From Dichomitus squalens LYAD-421 SS1 (lineage: Eukaryota; Basidiomycota; Agaricomycetes; Polyporales; Polyporaceae), in NCBI RefSeq assembly GCF_000275845.1, contig NW_006766922.1, positions 3,403 through 67,402 on the forward strand: 64,000 nt of DNA, in the 5' to 3' direction. Of the stretch, positions 22,901 to 35,005 are shown piece after piece. Position numbers and translations under genes: made by a program. Numbering within the stretch: position 1 is the stretch's first letter; each line of letters starts with the position of its first letter. The notes beneath the pieces were generated by a model, which saw only the letters and a list, made by a program, of their open reading frames with translations, had not been told where the DNA came from and searched no databases.

Positions 22901-25900
22901 AACGCAGAAGATCGTTCGTCTTGGCACCCGCTCAGCAGATGAACGTATAGCGGAATACACGCTTGACAAACTCGAGAAGCTCGCCTCGGAGGCCACACTG
23001 AACCGATCCATGAAGCGCCAGTACGCGAAAATGAAGGAGCTCGAGGAAAGACTGACGAAGACCATGAACTCCATTCTGCTCCCTCTCCTCACATGGGAGA
23101 AGATAGAGCAGCACCTTGACATCCACTATCCGGACCATGCGGATTCTCTTCGAATCCCCCCCTTCTGGATCGCCGAGTTCGCGTCTCAGAAATGGGCGGA
23201 GGAAGATCAAGAAGGCGAGTTCCAAGAAGTGACCAGGAAGGGCAACAAGAAGAAGACCGTTGATAAGACCGTGGCTCGAACTCTATATGGCGTTTGGAGA
23301 TCCGGATCCGACGTCCACTTCTTACAGCAGCAGCCTGCAGCGCCGCCTACTTCCAAGAAGGGAAAACAAGTCACAGACCTGAGCATACAAGCCCAATCCC
23401 TCCTCGCCAACCCTTCAGCGTTCTTCGACTCTCTTGGCTTCGCAGGGCTGATTCCACCCATTCCAGGCAAGAACCGACCTCTAGACGAGCTTCTTAGGGA
23501 CCCAAGATTGTGGCAGATGTCGCTTCTCGAGCGTGCTCGCTTGGCCGATGAGTGGGAGAAAAAAATTCGCTGGCTCGCATATACATCGCAACAGGACCAC
23601 TACAAGAGCCTCAAGGAGGAATACAGAGAGGCATGCAAGGAGCATGATGATATGCGCGACGAGGTTTGCGTTTCCTCGGTCCAGGATTTGCACTGTTCCT
23701 CACAGCGTTACGCAGGTTCGACGCCGTCTTCTCAGCCAGACGGACTTGATTGCATGTACCACTACTGGTGAGTCTAGTTACGCTTTGCTACGGTGATTGT
23801 TATGAAGTTTACATTGCAACATGAATCAGGAGCCGCCACTTTGACATCCCTCTTGAGCGTGAGTCCATCGCTCGTTCTCAATTGTGTTGTACAGTACGAT
23901 GCTGATACATGTCGTCCACCCGCAGAGCATACAGCCGAAGGTGTTGATGGTGGAGGAAGCTGGGCAGGTTCTTGAAGCTCACATTCTAACTTCGCTGGTT
24001 ACATCCGGTGAACGGTGTTCCTTCGTATCGGCGGGACGGTGGTTTACTTACATCCTTGTCAGTTCGACACTTGATTTGCATCGGAGACCCTCAACAACTC
24101 AGACCTACGATGGCGACCTTCAGTCCGTGTTTCGATTGGACGTAGAGAAGGAGCATAGCTAACTTGAGCTGTTTGCAGCTCTCTCTATGGACAGCGGGAT
24201 CGGAAACGAGCTCTACAAATTTGATCGGTCGCTGATGGAGCGCCTCTCGGACGTGGGGTATCCTATGTCTCAAATCAACGTGCAACGTCGCATGCGTCCA
24301 ACGATCTCACATTTCATAAGGTTCGGTAGCCACGATAGAGGGCGTTCTTTTGCTGACCCTCGTTCATAAAGGGAGATTCTCTACCCCAAGCTCGAGGACA
24401 ACGAGATTGTCACCCGATATCCTCCGGTCCAAGGTATGCAGAAGGATGTCTACTTCCTCAACCACCTCAACAAGGAGAATGGCACCGAAGACTCTGTATC
24501 GAAGTTCAACACGTATGAGGTGAGTATCACGTCGTCAAGCCAGGACCTGCATGTGATACTGTGCGCAACAGGTCGACATGATCAAGGATCTTGTTCTGTA
24601 CTTCTTGCGCCAGGGAGCATACAGCGGACCAGGGGATATCGCCGTGTTATGCGCGTATCTTGGACAGCTGCAGAAAGTACGTGCGGCTCTGCGGGACCTC
24701 AAGATCGCCGTTTCCGTCGATGAGAGAGACGCAGACCAGCTCGCACGGCAAGGACTCGATGAGGACGTTGAGTTTCAGGAGGTCGTTGTCGCGAAGCATG
24801 TCAGTATTCTAACACATCTCCCTTTGAGCTTGCTAACACGCTGCTACAGATACGTCTTGGGACCGTAGACATCTTCCAAGGCCAAGAGGCAAAAATTGTC
24901 ATCGTCTCGCTTGTACGCAACTCGGGACAAATCGATACGGAGTCTGCATCCATAGGTTTCCTCAAGGTCAGTGTAGCACTCGTACCGTTGAACGAGAGCT
25001 AACCGATGTCTATACAGAGCGCGAACCGTATCAACGTAGCTCTTTCCCGAGCGAAACATGGACTATTCGTATTGGGCAACGCGGCGAATCTCCGGAAGAA
25101 CCAAATATGGTCCACGATTCTAGACGAAATGGAGAGTAGGGATCAGATTGGTCCTGCATTCCCCATTGTTTGCCCTCGTCATCCCGAACAGGTCCAACTG
25201 GTGTCGAAGCCTGGACAACTCCCGCTATACGCTCCAGCTGGCGGCTGTGTACTGCCTTGCAATGCTCGGCTTGCGTGTGGACACATCTGTCCTTCTGCTG
25301 TTAGTATCTTGCACCTTCCGAGTATTGTACGAGTCTGATCTCCCGTACAGTGTCACGCCGTCCTCGACAACCACCGCAGCGTGAGGTGTATGGAGCCTTG
25401 CAATCGGACTCCCTGTCCTCGTCAGCACCCTTGTTCCAGGCGATGCTCGGATGACTGCGGCAGATGCGAGTTTCCTATGTACTCTGTCACCCTCCCCTGT
25501 GGCCATACAGCTTCGAAGGTGCCATGGTATGTTACATGATTGCTGCCCATACGCGTACCTCTTCTGACGAAAGCAGCCATAAGCTTCAGGACCTTTATTC
25601 GGTCCAGTGTACGAAACAAGTACTCAAGAAACTACCTGGCTGCGAGCATTCTGCGATCGTGGCATGTCACGAGGACCCAGCCAACGCGTGGTGTTCGGAG
25701 CCCTGCGGAGGGAAGTTACAATGCTGCTCAAGGACGTGCAAGGCGTCGTGCTCCGACTGCAGGTCGTTGACTGTCCAACGCACTCAGCCAGCAGTGGGGA
25801 AAATGTCTCGCACTTACCACATTGGCCATCCATGCGAGCGGCTGCTCTACTGTCAGCACCAGTGCGGCTTGGATTGCGCTCGGGAGCATCAATGTAACAC

Positions 25901-27976
25901 CAAATGTAGCCAGACATGTCGACAGCAATGCGTACACCATAAGTGCGCGAAGCCGTGCTCCGAACCATGTGCTCCGTGCATGGAGCCGTGCCAATGGTCC
26001 TGCCCTCACTTCACGTGCCCTGTCCTCTGCGGCTCGGTATGTCTTGTGAATCTTTCGCCCAATGCTGATACTCACTGTTCTTCGTATCAGATCTGTTCTC
26101 GACTTCCTTGCGATGAACCATGCATGAATCTGTTGAAGTGCGGACATCTTTGTCCCTCAGGTGCGGAGACCAATCGATATACTTCAGCTTAACGTTTCGT
26201 GACGTTCTTTGCATAGTTTGCGGGGAGCCATGCACGAGTCAGAAGTGCGTTGTGTGCTTGTCGGCCGACGGGAGAGCGGACATCGTGGACTTCATCATGC
26301 AGCGCCGTCTGGAGGACGTGGATTTGAGCTCGACGGATATCAGCGATCGTCTCATCACTCTCGCATGTGGGCACATCTTCACTGTGGAGACTCTTGATGG
26401 GCACTGTGGTATGCATGACTACTACGACATCGACCAGATGGGCCAATTTCTCTCCACCAAGTCACCGCCGGTCAATTACCAGACTCCTCCGACTTGCCCT
26501 ACCTGCCGAGGGCCAATTACGGCTCTACGCTACGGTCGGATTACGAAACGCGCCACGCTGGATATCCTAGAACAGAATGTCGCTAGCACAATGTCCAGCG
26601 CCCTCGACGAGTGCAGCCCACTTATCTCCGAATACGCGAACAACATCTCAGACTACCAACAGCAGGCAAAAAAGCTCGCGACCGAGGCTGGAAACGAAGA
26701 TGAGTCGACTAAGCGAAAGGAGATTTCGTTCACCGAGAACGGCCCTCTTCCGGCCAGCGCTTTTGACCTCCAAGCTATGCAGGAAGTGCATGGCATTCCC
26801 CAAGAAGAAGCTCGCGCCTGGTACCAGGTCGTCAAAACTCTGGTCAACACATATCGCCGTGTTGCGAAGGTCGCCGCTACTCGTGGAGCCCACGTCAAAG
26901 CTTACGAGGCTGCTCTATCCACACTCTTTCGTCTCGAGATGCAGGCGATCGCCGAAGATCCCGCCAGAGCCACAGACACACCCGAGCCCATGGCGTTAGT
27001 CATCGTTGACCGCAAGATCGGGCAACCACCACCGAAGGCGGACGTGCGGTTCCAGATTGAAGCTTACTTCCTATCCCTGGAGCTGCGCTCGCTTATGGCC
27101 GAGATTGCGCGGTCTCGCATCGAGGGCTTGTCGGTGACCTCCAACGACCCAGACGTCACGCAACATCGCGAATTATGGACCCTGTTCGTCAGCTTCTTGT
27201 ACGACTCATGCATCGCCGATGCCGACAAGGCGATCAACATCGCCAAGAACTCTTCCGCCTCTCGCCAGGCAGCGCGCGCTACTGTTCATAAACTGCGTTT
27301 CGCGTTCGAGGCGTTCAGGTGGACCATTCTCTGTGAACGTTCTGCTCTCTTCCGCGCCGGGGCCCTTGATAAGGCTGAGCGCGAGAGGCTCTGCCGTAAA
27401 GTGACCAACTACAAGCGCCTCTTGCCACAAATTTCGAACCTCATCGAGCAAACGTACATCCGCTCGCGGCCGTCACAAACCACAGCAGACTTGAAGAAGG
27501 AACGTCAATGGATGAACGAGAATTGCCGTACCAAAGTCGAGGCGTGGGAGCGTGAGTGCACGAAGCTGGAGGAGTTTGTCGAAAATGGCGGTTTCTATCA
27601 GCCGATGTCAACCCAGGAGCGGGAGGAGATTGTCAAAGCCTTCGGATTCTGTGAGTACCCGACAACACATCAATGTTCGCGACGGGTCTGACGGGTATCA
27701 CAGCGCATCGAGGTCACTTCTATAATTGCGAGAACGGACATACCTTCGTCATCACAGAGGTACGTCCACACACGTATTACGTCCCTTTGGGTTGTTCCGA
27801 ACATTGTGTAGTGTGGCGGCGCGATGGAAGAATCCAAGTGCCCGGAGTGCAATGCGCCTATCGGAGGATCCGGTCATCGTCTGACCACGAGCAACACTCG
27901 CGCAACTGAGTTCGAAGCGATCGCTAGGCGACAAGGTTCACTCAATGGCGTGTTCGATTGGACGCGGGATGCTTGA
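19997..27976 (+). CDS. ZNFX1/Hrr1-type helicase with CCCH, NFX1 and RZ zinc fingers
   Basis: Large multi-exon gene, roughly 2,200 residues. At the N-terminus are two CCCH fingers (CSLYGTPRGCRFGNRCKFSH and CQYFWTSGACDRSFECSFRH). The SF1 helicase core follows. Motif I, GPPGTGKSF, is formed across the intron 22594-22652; another intron starts at 22672, directly after the Lys codon. Then come TNHALDH (about 22850), VEEAGQ Walker B (about 23953), GDPQQLRP (about 24085), RRMRP (about 24290), DIFQGQEAKIVI (about 24870) and NRINVALSRAK (about 25025). Next come Cys-rich NFX1-type fingers (about 25240-26280) and a long helical part. A C-terminal RZ-type finger (GHFYNCENGHTF, then CGG and CPECNAPIGG) ends at 27976. 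ZNFX1 in animals and Hrr1 in fission yeast act in small-RNA silencing and antiviral or heterochromatin pathways with Argonaute and RdRP; that role here is inferred. Exon borders after 23660 are approximate. Confidence 0.93.
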
Positions 27977-28289
27977 AGCGGACTCGAAGTGTTCATTGTG
28001 CTTGGTGGATAGGGCTATACTGTCGCAGGACGCCCCTTAGTTGCAGCTCATGGACTCAGTATATGAAATATATATAGAGGCAGTGTGGACAGGGAGGTGG
28101 TCCCTGATGTTGAAACTTTGTGTTTGTGGCGTTGTACCAACAGAAGTCGGAGTTGAGGTCTTCAGTATACGGCATGCGCCTATCGTTGACCCCCCTCGCA
28201 TAGTCAGTACCATAGAAACGAACAACATAGCATGATCGACGAGATAGCAGGTCCATACAGGAATAGCAATCAGATGCAATACAGTAACA
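27977..28289. other. Short convergent intergenic region
   Basis: 313 bases between the 3' ends of the helicase gene (plus) and the F-box gene (minus). It should hold both terminators and poly(A) signals. No gene or repeat is recognised. Confidence 0.6.
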
Positions 28290-30509
28290 TTATGCGATGA
28301 CGGTCCAAGGGTTCTCATGAGGACCCATAGCGATATCCGGGTTCGGAATGTCTTGCAGTGGTATAGGATACCTCGTCTTGTCAAAATCTGTATGAAGGAT
28401 CGTAACGAGGTCGTGAGCAAGAGCATGAGCACACAACAGACTGGACGTACGCTGGACGGGCTCAGCCGCGAAATCAAACACCATGATCTCATTGGACGAC
28501 TCTTCTGCAACCAGCAGTCTCCCGATCGTCTCATCCCAAGCAAATGCGGTCACGTTCGCGTCTAGTTCCTGCGGTCCTCCATCAAACGAGGGACACCCTA
28601 CCAGCCCCTCCGGGTGCCTCACGACCCCGTCCTCCAGGCGCGGCGGACGCTGCCAACCGCGGTCAATCACGGGCCGCACGTCGAGCACCTTTGGCGCATC
28701 CGTTGTGTCGTCCCACGGGATTGCATATACCAGCGGGCGCGTCAACGCAGGAATGATGCGGAGGTACGCGTTGTAATCAGTCGCGCGGCGGGTCCACGTC
28801 TGGTTCCTCTCGAGCGCGGTGCGGTATACGATCTGCGTGCGATGAATGGGGTTCCCGTGCCGGTCGTAGTACGGCGGCGTAGGCGGGAGGTCGACCTCGA
28901 ACCGCTGCGCGAGGAAGAGCATGCGCACGATCGATTCGTCACGACCGCACTGTGGATGCGCGCGGCCGATCATACAGATCGGAGGCGGCGGTCGCGGGAC
29001 CTTGGTAGATGGCGACCGAGCGGAGGACGATGTGCGCGGAGTAGCGGGCCGAAGGGCCGGGTGGGGAGGCGGGACGGGGGCAGGGCGCTTGTCTTCGGCG
29101 ATGAGGTCTTCGGGGCGAGTGAAGGAGGGGAACTCGGGAAGGTGGAGGTGTGTGAGATGGCCCAAGTCCCAAGCTATGATGCACTGCTCTGCAGCATGCA
29201 GCTGCGTTACGGGCGCGTCTCCGCATTCAAGTGCGCGATATGTCTCGACCGCGTACGCAGGACAACTATGCGGAACACCCGGAGCGCCGCTGATCTCACG
29301 TACAACGAAGACTGCGCTCTCTTGTGAGAGGAGTTGGATGGCTCTGATGTGGTGAGACTAGTCCACCATAAGTGCAAGAAGAGGAACTGTTGGAAAGGGC
29401 CGCACGTACCCGTTCGGCAGCAACGGGCAGCTCCAGGCAGGTGAGCGTCGCCGCCCCCCCTCCCTCCAACCTTTTGAAGATGATGTCGTTATCGGCCCTC
29501 ACCAACGCAAGGTATGCGGAGCCATACATCTCCGCGAGCACCGGGGACGAAAGTTGACTTTTCGAAGTCAACATGAAAAGGTTGTTGAATGGTTTGGGGA
29601 GCGCTTCGGCCACATAGCGGTATTCGCGCGAGTTGCTGGGATATGGGATGGACGCGAGTGTGTCGAGGGTGTGTAGCGATAGCTGCAATACGGAGCATTC
29701 GTACTTGAACTGTACGTCCGCAACGGAGTACTGAGTACTGTAGGAGGATACGTCTGGGAGGTACCCTCGCATGCTGTTTACTGGTTATAATGCTATAACA
29801 CGACGCACAACGGATGACTTACGCTCTCATTCTGTCCTTCTTATTACGATAATCCCGCCGGAGGTAAGCGATGACGATGCTTCGCTGTTCCTTGATTGTC
29901 ATATACTTCGCCTGAAGGTCGTAGGCTTTAGTGGTGGTTTCCACCGCAGTGAGAGCTTGTGGAGCTCCAGGAGCGTTCATTGCATATACAACGAGGTAAT
30001 ACCTGTCTCCTGCACGGTTGGACACGGACGCGACGAGATAATCTCCGCCAGGAAGGAGAGTCATAGCGAGTACGCGCCGCTGTGCATCGAAGGACCACTC
30101 ACGGAGCGCCCTTGGATGATGCCGCCGCCAATTCATGTCCAAGGAGTAGGCGCGCACGACAAGGCGTTCAGCCTCTAACCCTGAGATTTTCGACAGAGGT
30201 CGTTTGGGAGTGAGAGGCGCGGGCGGGAGCGGAACATCGATGCGACGAAGGAGGCGCTTCCAGACCGCCGCGTGGTGGGTAAGCTCGTAGTATAGCCTGC
30301 TAACCTGGGATCTCCTTGAGTTGGATGATATATCTATCATTGAGAACGAAACTGCTGACCCTGCGCATCCGGATGATGTCTTTGACATCTAAGTAGTCGA
30401 ATAGGACGTCGACGAGCAGGTCGTTCGGGAGCCTGTCCAGACAGTCTCTCCGAATAGCCCGGCCTAGGAACCTGGTAGCAACGTTGAATATGCCTGGTAG
30501 AACCCTCAT
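28290..30509 (-). CDS. F-box protein
   Basis: Minus-strand gene of four exons, about 680 residues. The start at 30509 (MRVLPGIF) is chosen because the F-box follows closely; an in-frame ATG at 30539 would add ten residues. A classical F-box spans an intron: DCLDRLPNDLLVDVLFDYLD then VKDIIRMRR, and after the intron (about 30354-30308) VSRLYYELTHHAAVWKRLL. This is the Skp1-binding three-helix fold of SCF ubiquitin ligases. The C-terminal region has repeated hydrophobic strands of beta-propeller type (YLVASVSNRAGDRYYLVVY, AVFVVREISG, IGRLLVAEESSNEIMVFDF) and a proline-rich linker (about 29080-29000). Ends at 28290. Substrate unknown. It is unrelated in sequence to the two F-box-like genes at 9.3 and 15.3 kb, so it is a separate family. 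Confidence 0.87.
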
Positions 30510-31856
30510 TTCTGAGCAGTACACTGGGTGATGATACAAGAGACGAGAGCGACGATGATGGAGGTCGAAGGGAGCGAGTGCAGGTACGAGGACGCCAACT
30601 CCGGTCTACAGCTTACAGCCCGCTCAAGTCTCTCACTTTGACGTACCTTGTATACACGTTCTATGGAGGCCATGTTGCTGACGGACATAAGGACGTTGTG
30701 GACGTCGGGGGCTTGAACGCAAGTACAACGCCGTTGCCACTTTCCCTCCAAATCTGGATTTCCCACGGTCTCCGCTGCGTTGTTCTGTAAGGCGCTTACG
30801 GCCGCCTCTTGTTTTTCCTCCTCTCTACGGTGGCGGCGACGCATCCTTCTCGGTCTTTTCTGCTACTGGGCTGGCTTCTTGACTGCTTGTCTGGTATGAT
30901 CTAGTGCTTCTCTGGAATAACCTCACTGGGACGAGATTGCCACCTACCTTCGTTGGGTTATCGCATATCGCCGCTGTTCAACGCCTGTAGTGGTTGCACA
31001 GATCTGTCTCTCTCTTGCTCCCCAGTGAGTCTTCTCGAACCATCATTGCATGCGGAGGCTGTTCTAGTGTGTGTGCTGCTTTATCGGCTTGATCTTCGAA
31101 CGCCATCGGTCGTTCGAAGGCGGGTGGGCAGGCCCCTTCCCGTGACAGCAGCTGGAGACATCTACACGATCTCGAAAAGCCGTCGTTCCGAGCCGTGTCA
31201 TACCTGGCATTCGGAATGGTTGTATCGGATCACTCCACGGCTCCCGTGGAGCATGGTAGCGGGATTCCGCTACCTTCAGATGCACATCGTGCATCTTCCT
31301 ATTCAGTCTGCATTGCAGACTGTGAGACGACAACGGTCGTGGCGGAGAATATTTCTCCGTGAGAAGCTCTGTGTACGCCAGCACAGTATCGTCTCAGTAC
31401 AGCCGCACGGTTATCGAGTACGAGGGGCATGCACATTCGTAGCGCTTATCTGTATGTTGTTCCGTTAGCGTCAACTGACACTGTCTTCGCGCCTCCAGAT
31501 GCTATCATGCTCGCTACTCCACCTCTGCTGTTCACATCCTGCCCATACAGATACAGATGGCTGCTACAGTTCTCGGATGCATGCAGTGTGTCGTGACCCT
31601 CTCCATTACACCTGTCCAAGGATTGCTGTATATGGTACGTTACCATGTACCGACGGAGCCTATCTGTCGACTGACTGGTCTCTTATGTACGAAGCACATT
31701 GCCTGTCTGTCTTTCTGACGTATCTGTGTTCTTTCCTTGTTACTTGCACTCCAGATATCGGGTCTGGGCGGAAATTTTGGCCTCGCTGCCGCACTCGGGA
31801 CCTCTGGGGGTTGCTTTTAGGAAGTCTGTTCTTCATCACGAACCCGCTGCTGTAAC
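30510..31856. other. Region with hairpin run; possible upstream exons of the membrane protein
   Basis: Several good splice-like signals occur (for example a CTCCAG acceptor at about 31498, a GTACGT donor at about 31638 and a CTCCAG acceptor at about 31754) with short open pieces between them. These may be 5' exons of the membrane protein that follows. I could not assemble a convincing protein. The run of perfect hairpins at 31094-31386 is listed separately. Confidence 0.4.
31094..31386. repeat. Run of about eight to ten consecutive short hairpins
   Basis: Perfect stems with tiny loops follow one another: 31094-31119 (9 bp, CTTCGAACG), 31233-31251 (8 bp, CTCCACGG, loop ctc), 31255-31274 (8 bp, GGTAGCGG, loop gatt), 31278-31296 (8 bp, AGATGCAC, loop atc), 31304-31322 (8 bp, CAGTCTGC, loop att), 31327-31340 (5 bp, ACGAC) and 31343-31359 (7 bp, CGGAGAA, loop tat). 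Imperfect stems lie at about 31164-31198 and 31369-31386. Stem sequences all differ, so this is not a simple repeat array. Function unknown. Confidence 0.75.
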
Positions 31857-32814
31857 ATGATTCCCTCTACTATCTGCCGCAACCGGATACACCGCGTCCA
31901 ACGCACGGATAAATTGCAGTCATTCGTTACCATCGCTTCCCGTGCATCCGCTATGTCGCCTCTTCCCCTTCATCATCGGTACCTTTCCTCTGAAGCGTCC
32001 GTCTTCACTACGCTTCTCCCTACCGGAGTTCTCGCCAGGGGCTCTCGTCATTCGGACACTGAGCCGACAACCACTGTCGTGGTCACCATCACTGCGACAC
32101 AACAGTCCACTCTGCCTGGACCCATACCCGGAACCACCTATCCTGTCGACGCAAGTTGTAACGCAATCCCTTCGTCTTCTACTGAGTCTCCCATCGCCCG
32201 ATGTGCCATGTTAGAATCATACCCGTCTCCCACCTCGATCTCAGAGAATGGGACATCTGGCAATGCGGATTTCAAAACTGGGCTGGCTGCTGGCGCCGTC
32301 ATCGGCGTCCTCAGCATTATAGTTGCTACCATGCTATATGTCTTCTACCGGAGACACAAACAAGTCCAGGAAGTGCTGAACCCCCGCAGCCACAGTGAGT
32401 CAACCATTCATCCACGATTCCGTCCGCGCTTACTCCACGCTCATCGGATTGATGGCTCCGCTTTACTCCATAGACGTTAGAGCGACTCGATTCAGCATGG
32501 AGCCCCGCTCACGAATCACTCCCTATGACTTGGAGATGATCACCGAAGCAAACCTGTCAAGAAAACCAGGTGTAGTCCCGGAGGGAGGCCAGTTCCTGTG
32601 GTCGTCTGTCCTGGGGAGGTCTGATGGTCCTCAGCGCGACCCGGACGACTCTATTATCCTCCCTCCCAGCTATTCCGACGTCGAACAGGAAGTCCTACTT
32701 CAGGCTCCACAGCCAGTATTGAGAAAAGCGGCGTCGGCCTTGGACCTTAGTGGCAGGCGCAGGCGCAGTCGCAGTCGCAATTCGAGAACCGACAGGAGAG
32801 CTACGATATGCTAA
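31857..32814 (+). CDS. Single-pass membrane protein (Ser/Thr-rich ectodomain, one TM helix)
   Basis: Two exons are visible, 31857 to about 32396 and about 32476-32814, with a clean intron (GTGAGT...CCATAG). The first part is Ser/Thr/Pro-rich (VVVTITATQQSTLPGPIPGT). One hydrophobic helix follows at about 32289-32346 (AAGAVIGVLSIIVATMLYVF) and then a basic stop-transfer (YRRHK). The cytoplasmic tail carries LPPSYSDVEQE. This layout is common in basidiomycete cell-surface proteins of unknown function, whose usual cysteine-containing ectodomain and signal peptide would lie further upstream. The start is therefore uncertain, and 5' exons in 31.0-31.8 kb are likely. The end is also uncertain: the annotated frame becomes Arg/Ser-rich (RRRRSRSRNSR) and stops at 32814, while the next frame is open and more protein-like to about 32877 (QAQAQSQSQFENRQESYDML). 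Confidence 0.55.
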
Positions 32815-33180
32815 CTGGGGTCGATGAGGACGGTCATTTGTCGACGCAAAGGTCAGTAGGCGTGGTGGCATTCCGCTGAGCTGGCGCTCACCACTTCATG
32901 GCAGCGGCAGCGCTATTGCACGTGGCGTCAACTACTATTTACTAGATCCCATTTTCCTGTAGATCAGGATGCCATACTCAACGCCGTATAATCCTGGCCC
33001 TTCGCAGCCTCAAATTGTCTTTGGAGTCATCTGCGTTCCTCACATCACTGTATCCATAATACTCATTCGCGTACGCTCACTACTCCTTCATATCGAGGAG
33101 GCCCCGATTAGGCAAGGCCTTAAGGACTGAGACGTAGGCTGCAGTGAACATGTCCCCATACATAGCGGCTAACGGCGTAT
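32815..33180. other. Convergent intergenic region
   Basis: 366 bases between the membrane protein gene and the 3' end of SDR 1. The first about 60 bases may still be coding for the membrane protein in the alternative frame. Nothing else is recognised. Confidence 0.5.
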
Positions 33181-34169
33181 CTACCACGGTACCCGCTCAC
33201 CCCTGAAATTCATGAACGACCCGCTGTCCTTCGGCGTCAGGGAAGTGACAACTTTGAGAACTCCAGCGACCCCGACGGAGACGGGCAACGCCGCGTTCTC
33301 ACCACCCATATCTACGTACAAGCGAACGAGATGTCGTCAGTCATGATATGAGGTTCCACCGTAGCTGCGACACTTACCAGTCTGGAGATGACCTGGACAT
33401 ATTGAAAGCACGGTGAGATCAGGCCGCTCCTTCGCTTGCTTGTACGTCTTCATATTCATGCTAGTCAGTTGGAACGAGCCGCGATAGTGGTGTACGAGGT
33501 ACGAGAAGACAGTCGACGTACCAGCATGTTGAGGCTCGCCTTGGTGACCGCATAAGACGCATACTGAGGTCCGAAATCTCTTCCAATGCTACCCAATGTG
33601 CTTGAGATATTGACGATGGTCTTCTTCTTGCTCTTCTCCACCAGGGAAATAAATGCCTGGGAAGTGTAGGCAGGACCAACCAGGTTGGTCTGCAAGGTTT
33701 TCGTGAGGTCGTCTATGTCCATCGTGAACGCGGTATCTCCAATCCCCTGGGTGAGGAGCAGCCGCCGACGAGTCGTTAGGGACGCAGATGCAAAGACCTG
33801 GAAGTGACTAGGACGTACGATTCCGGCATTATTAATCAAGTAGTCGATCCCCTTCTCTCCGACAATCTTGGCGGTCTCCTGGGCGGCATCCTTGATTGTT
33901 TGGGTATCTGTTACGTCGAGCCGGACGATGTATAGTCTCCCGCCTGCCGAAGTCGTCAGACTCTGAAGGCTATCTGCCTTGCCAGGATTCCTGCAGGCAG
34001 CGACAACGACATTATGCGGAGATTGGAGCAGTTGCTTAGTGAGCTCCAAGCCGATACCACGGCTTGTCCTGTACCGCGACCATGGGTCAGAACGATAGAA
34101 ATGAAAGAGCGTGCATACGTTTAGGACGAACCCTGTGATGAACCAGGTGTATTGTTCGCTGGGAGACAT
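33181..34169 (-). CDS. Short-chain dehydrogenase/reductase, paralogue 1
   Basis: Five exons (34169-34132, 34068-33819, 33746-33522, 33447-33378, 33311-33181) join in frame to 237 residues, a normal classical SDR size. The Rossmann NAD(P) site TGTSRGIG is formed across the first intron. Others are the NNAGI motif, the active-site serine region (NISSTLGS) and the catalytic Tyr-Lys pair in YAVTK. The protein ends in FRGERVPW, like the two neighbours. The enzyme would oxidise or reduce a small carbonyl/alcohol with NAD(P)(H) in the cytosol; the substrate is not predictable. No signal peptide. The gene is followed upstream by a second minus-strand paralogue and then a plus-strand third. Confidence 0.92.
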
Positions 34170-34223
34170 GTTAGGTGTATAGACCTGAACGGTGAATGCG
34201 TTACATATGCTGGGCATCTCAGG

Positions 34224-34234
34224 TATTATATATA
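34224..34234 (-). promoter_or_regulatory. TATA box of SDR 1
   Basis: An alternating TA run (tattatatata on the plus strand) lies about 55-65 bases before the start codon at 34169. The other two SDR genes have similar boxes 40-65 bases before their starts. Confidence 0.55.
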
Positions 34235-35005
34235 GTCGTGTTGGCGTGAGAGAGGACCCTAGGCCTTCCCAGAGGGGTCGTCACGACGTCGGATTTTGTC
34301 AGCCACGTTTCCTTACTCATGCCATCCGTCCTAACCACCCACGTTATTCCGGAGAAGCACGGCAATCGCGGTCTTTGATAATTATCTGGTCAATTCAGGT
34401 CAAGGGAAGCCAAGTGCCGACAACTCCGGCGCGCCGTTTTTTCACCTCCAGTACCGAGTCCGATCGGGTATTGACAATTTCTTATATGCGGCCAGTTCTT
34501 CAATAGACTCGGAGTAGAAGTGGGTCATTTGCGTCCGTTTGATGTCCCATATAGATGTCTGCTTATGAGGCCGATTGAATTGAAGCTCCTGGCCAGTGCA
34601 GCACGTCCTGGCTTAACCGGGCAGGACCGTTTGATAAGCTCTCCCATCGACTTCGGTCATTCGCCGCCTACCGTACAATGTAGGGGTTCTGCTTGCTCCT
34701 AGCACCTTCAGCCCGCTCTCCTCAAGATAACAGTGTATGTTTGACAGACATGATGGTCAAAGTAGTCATCTAGTATAAAATAGGATTCTCTCTGGATGGT
34801 ACAAATTTAGGACGTCTGAAAGCAGGCTGCACTGAACTAACGAGCGCCTATGGTGCCCAGGCTGTATCCATGAGTCTTGCTAGAAAAACGAGTACGTTGT
34901 ACAACCACATTTGATTCATGGGACCATACAGAAAATACAGACAATTTGCCACTCCAACTCCATTCGATGTGCCACGTTTGTCAATGAGGGGAAGGTTGGT
35001 GAAGC
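34235..35005. other. Intergenic between SDR 1 and SDR 2
   Basis: About 770 bases, the upstream region of SDR 1 and 3' flank of SDR 2. No gene or repeat recognised. Confidence 0.55.

Noticed and set aside
28614..29355. 237- and 144-codon plus-strand frames inside the F-box gene
   Set aside because: Antisense shadows of the long proline-rich exon of the F-box gene.
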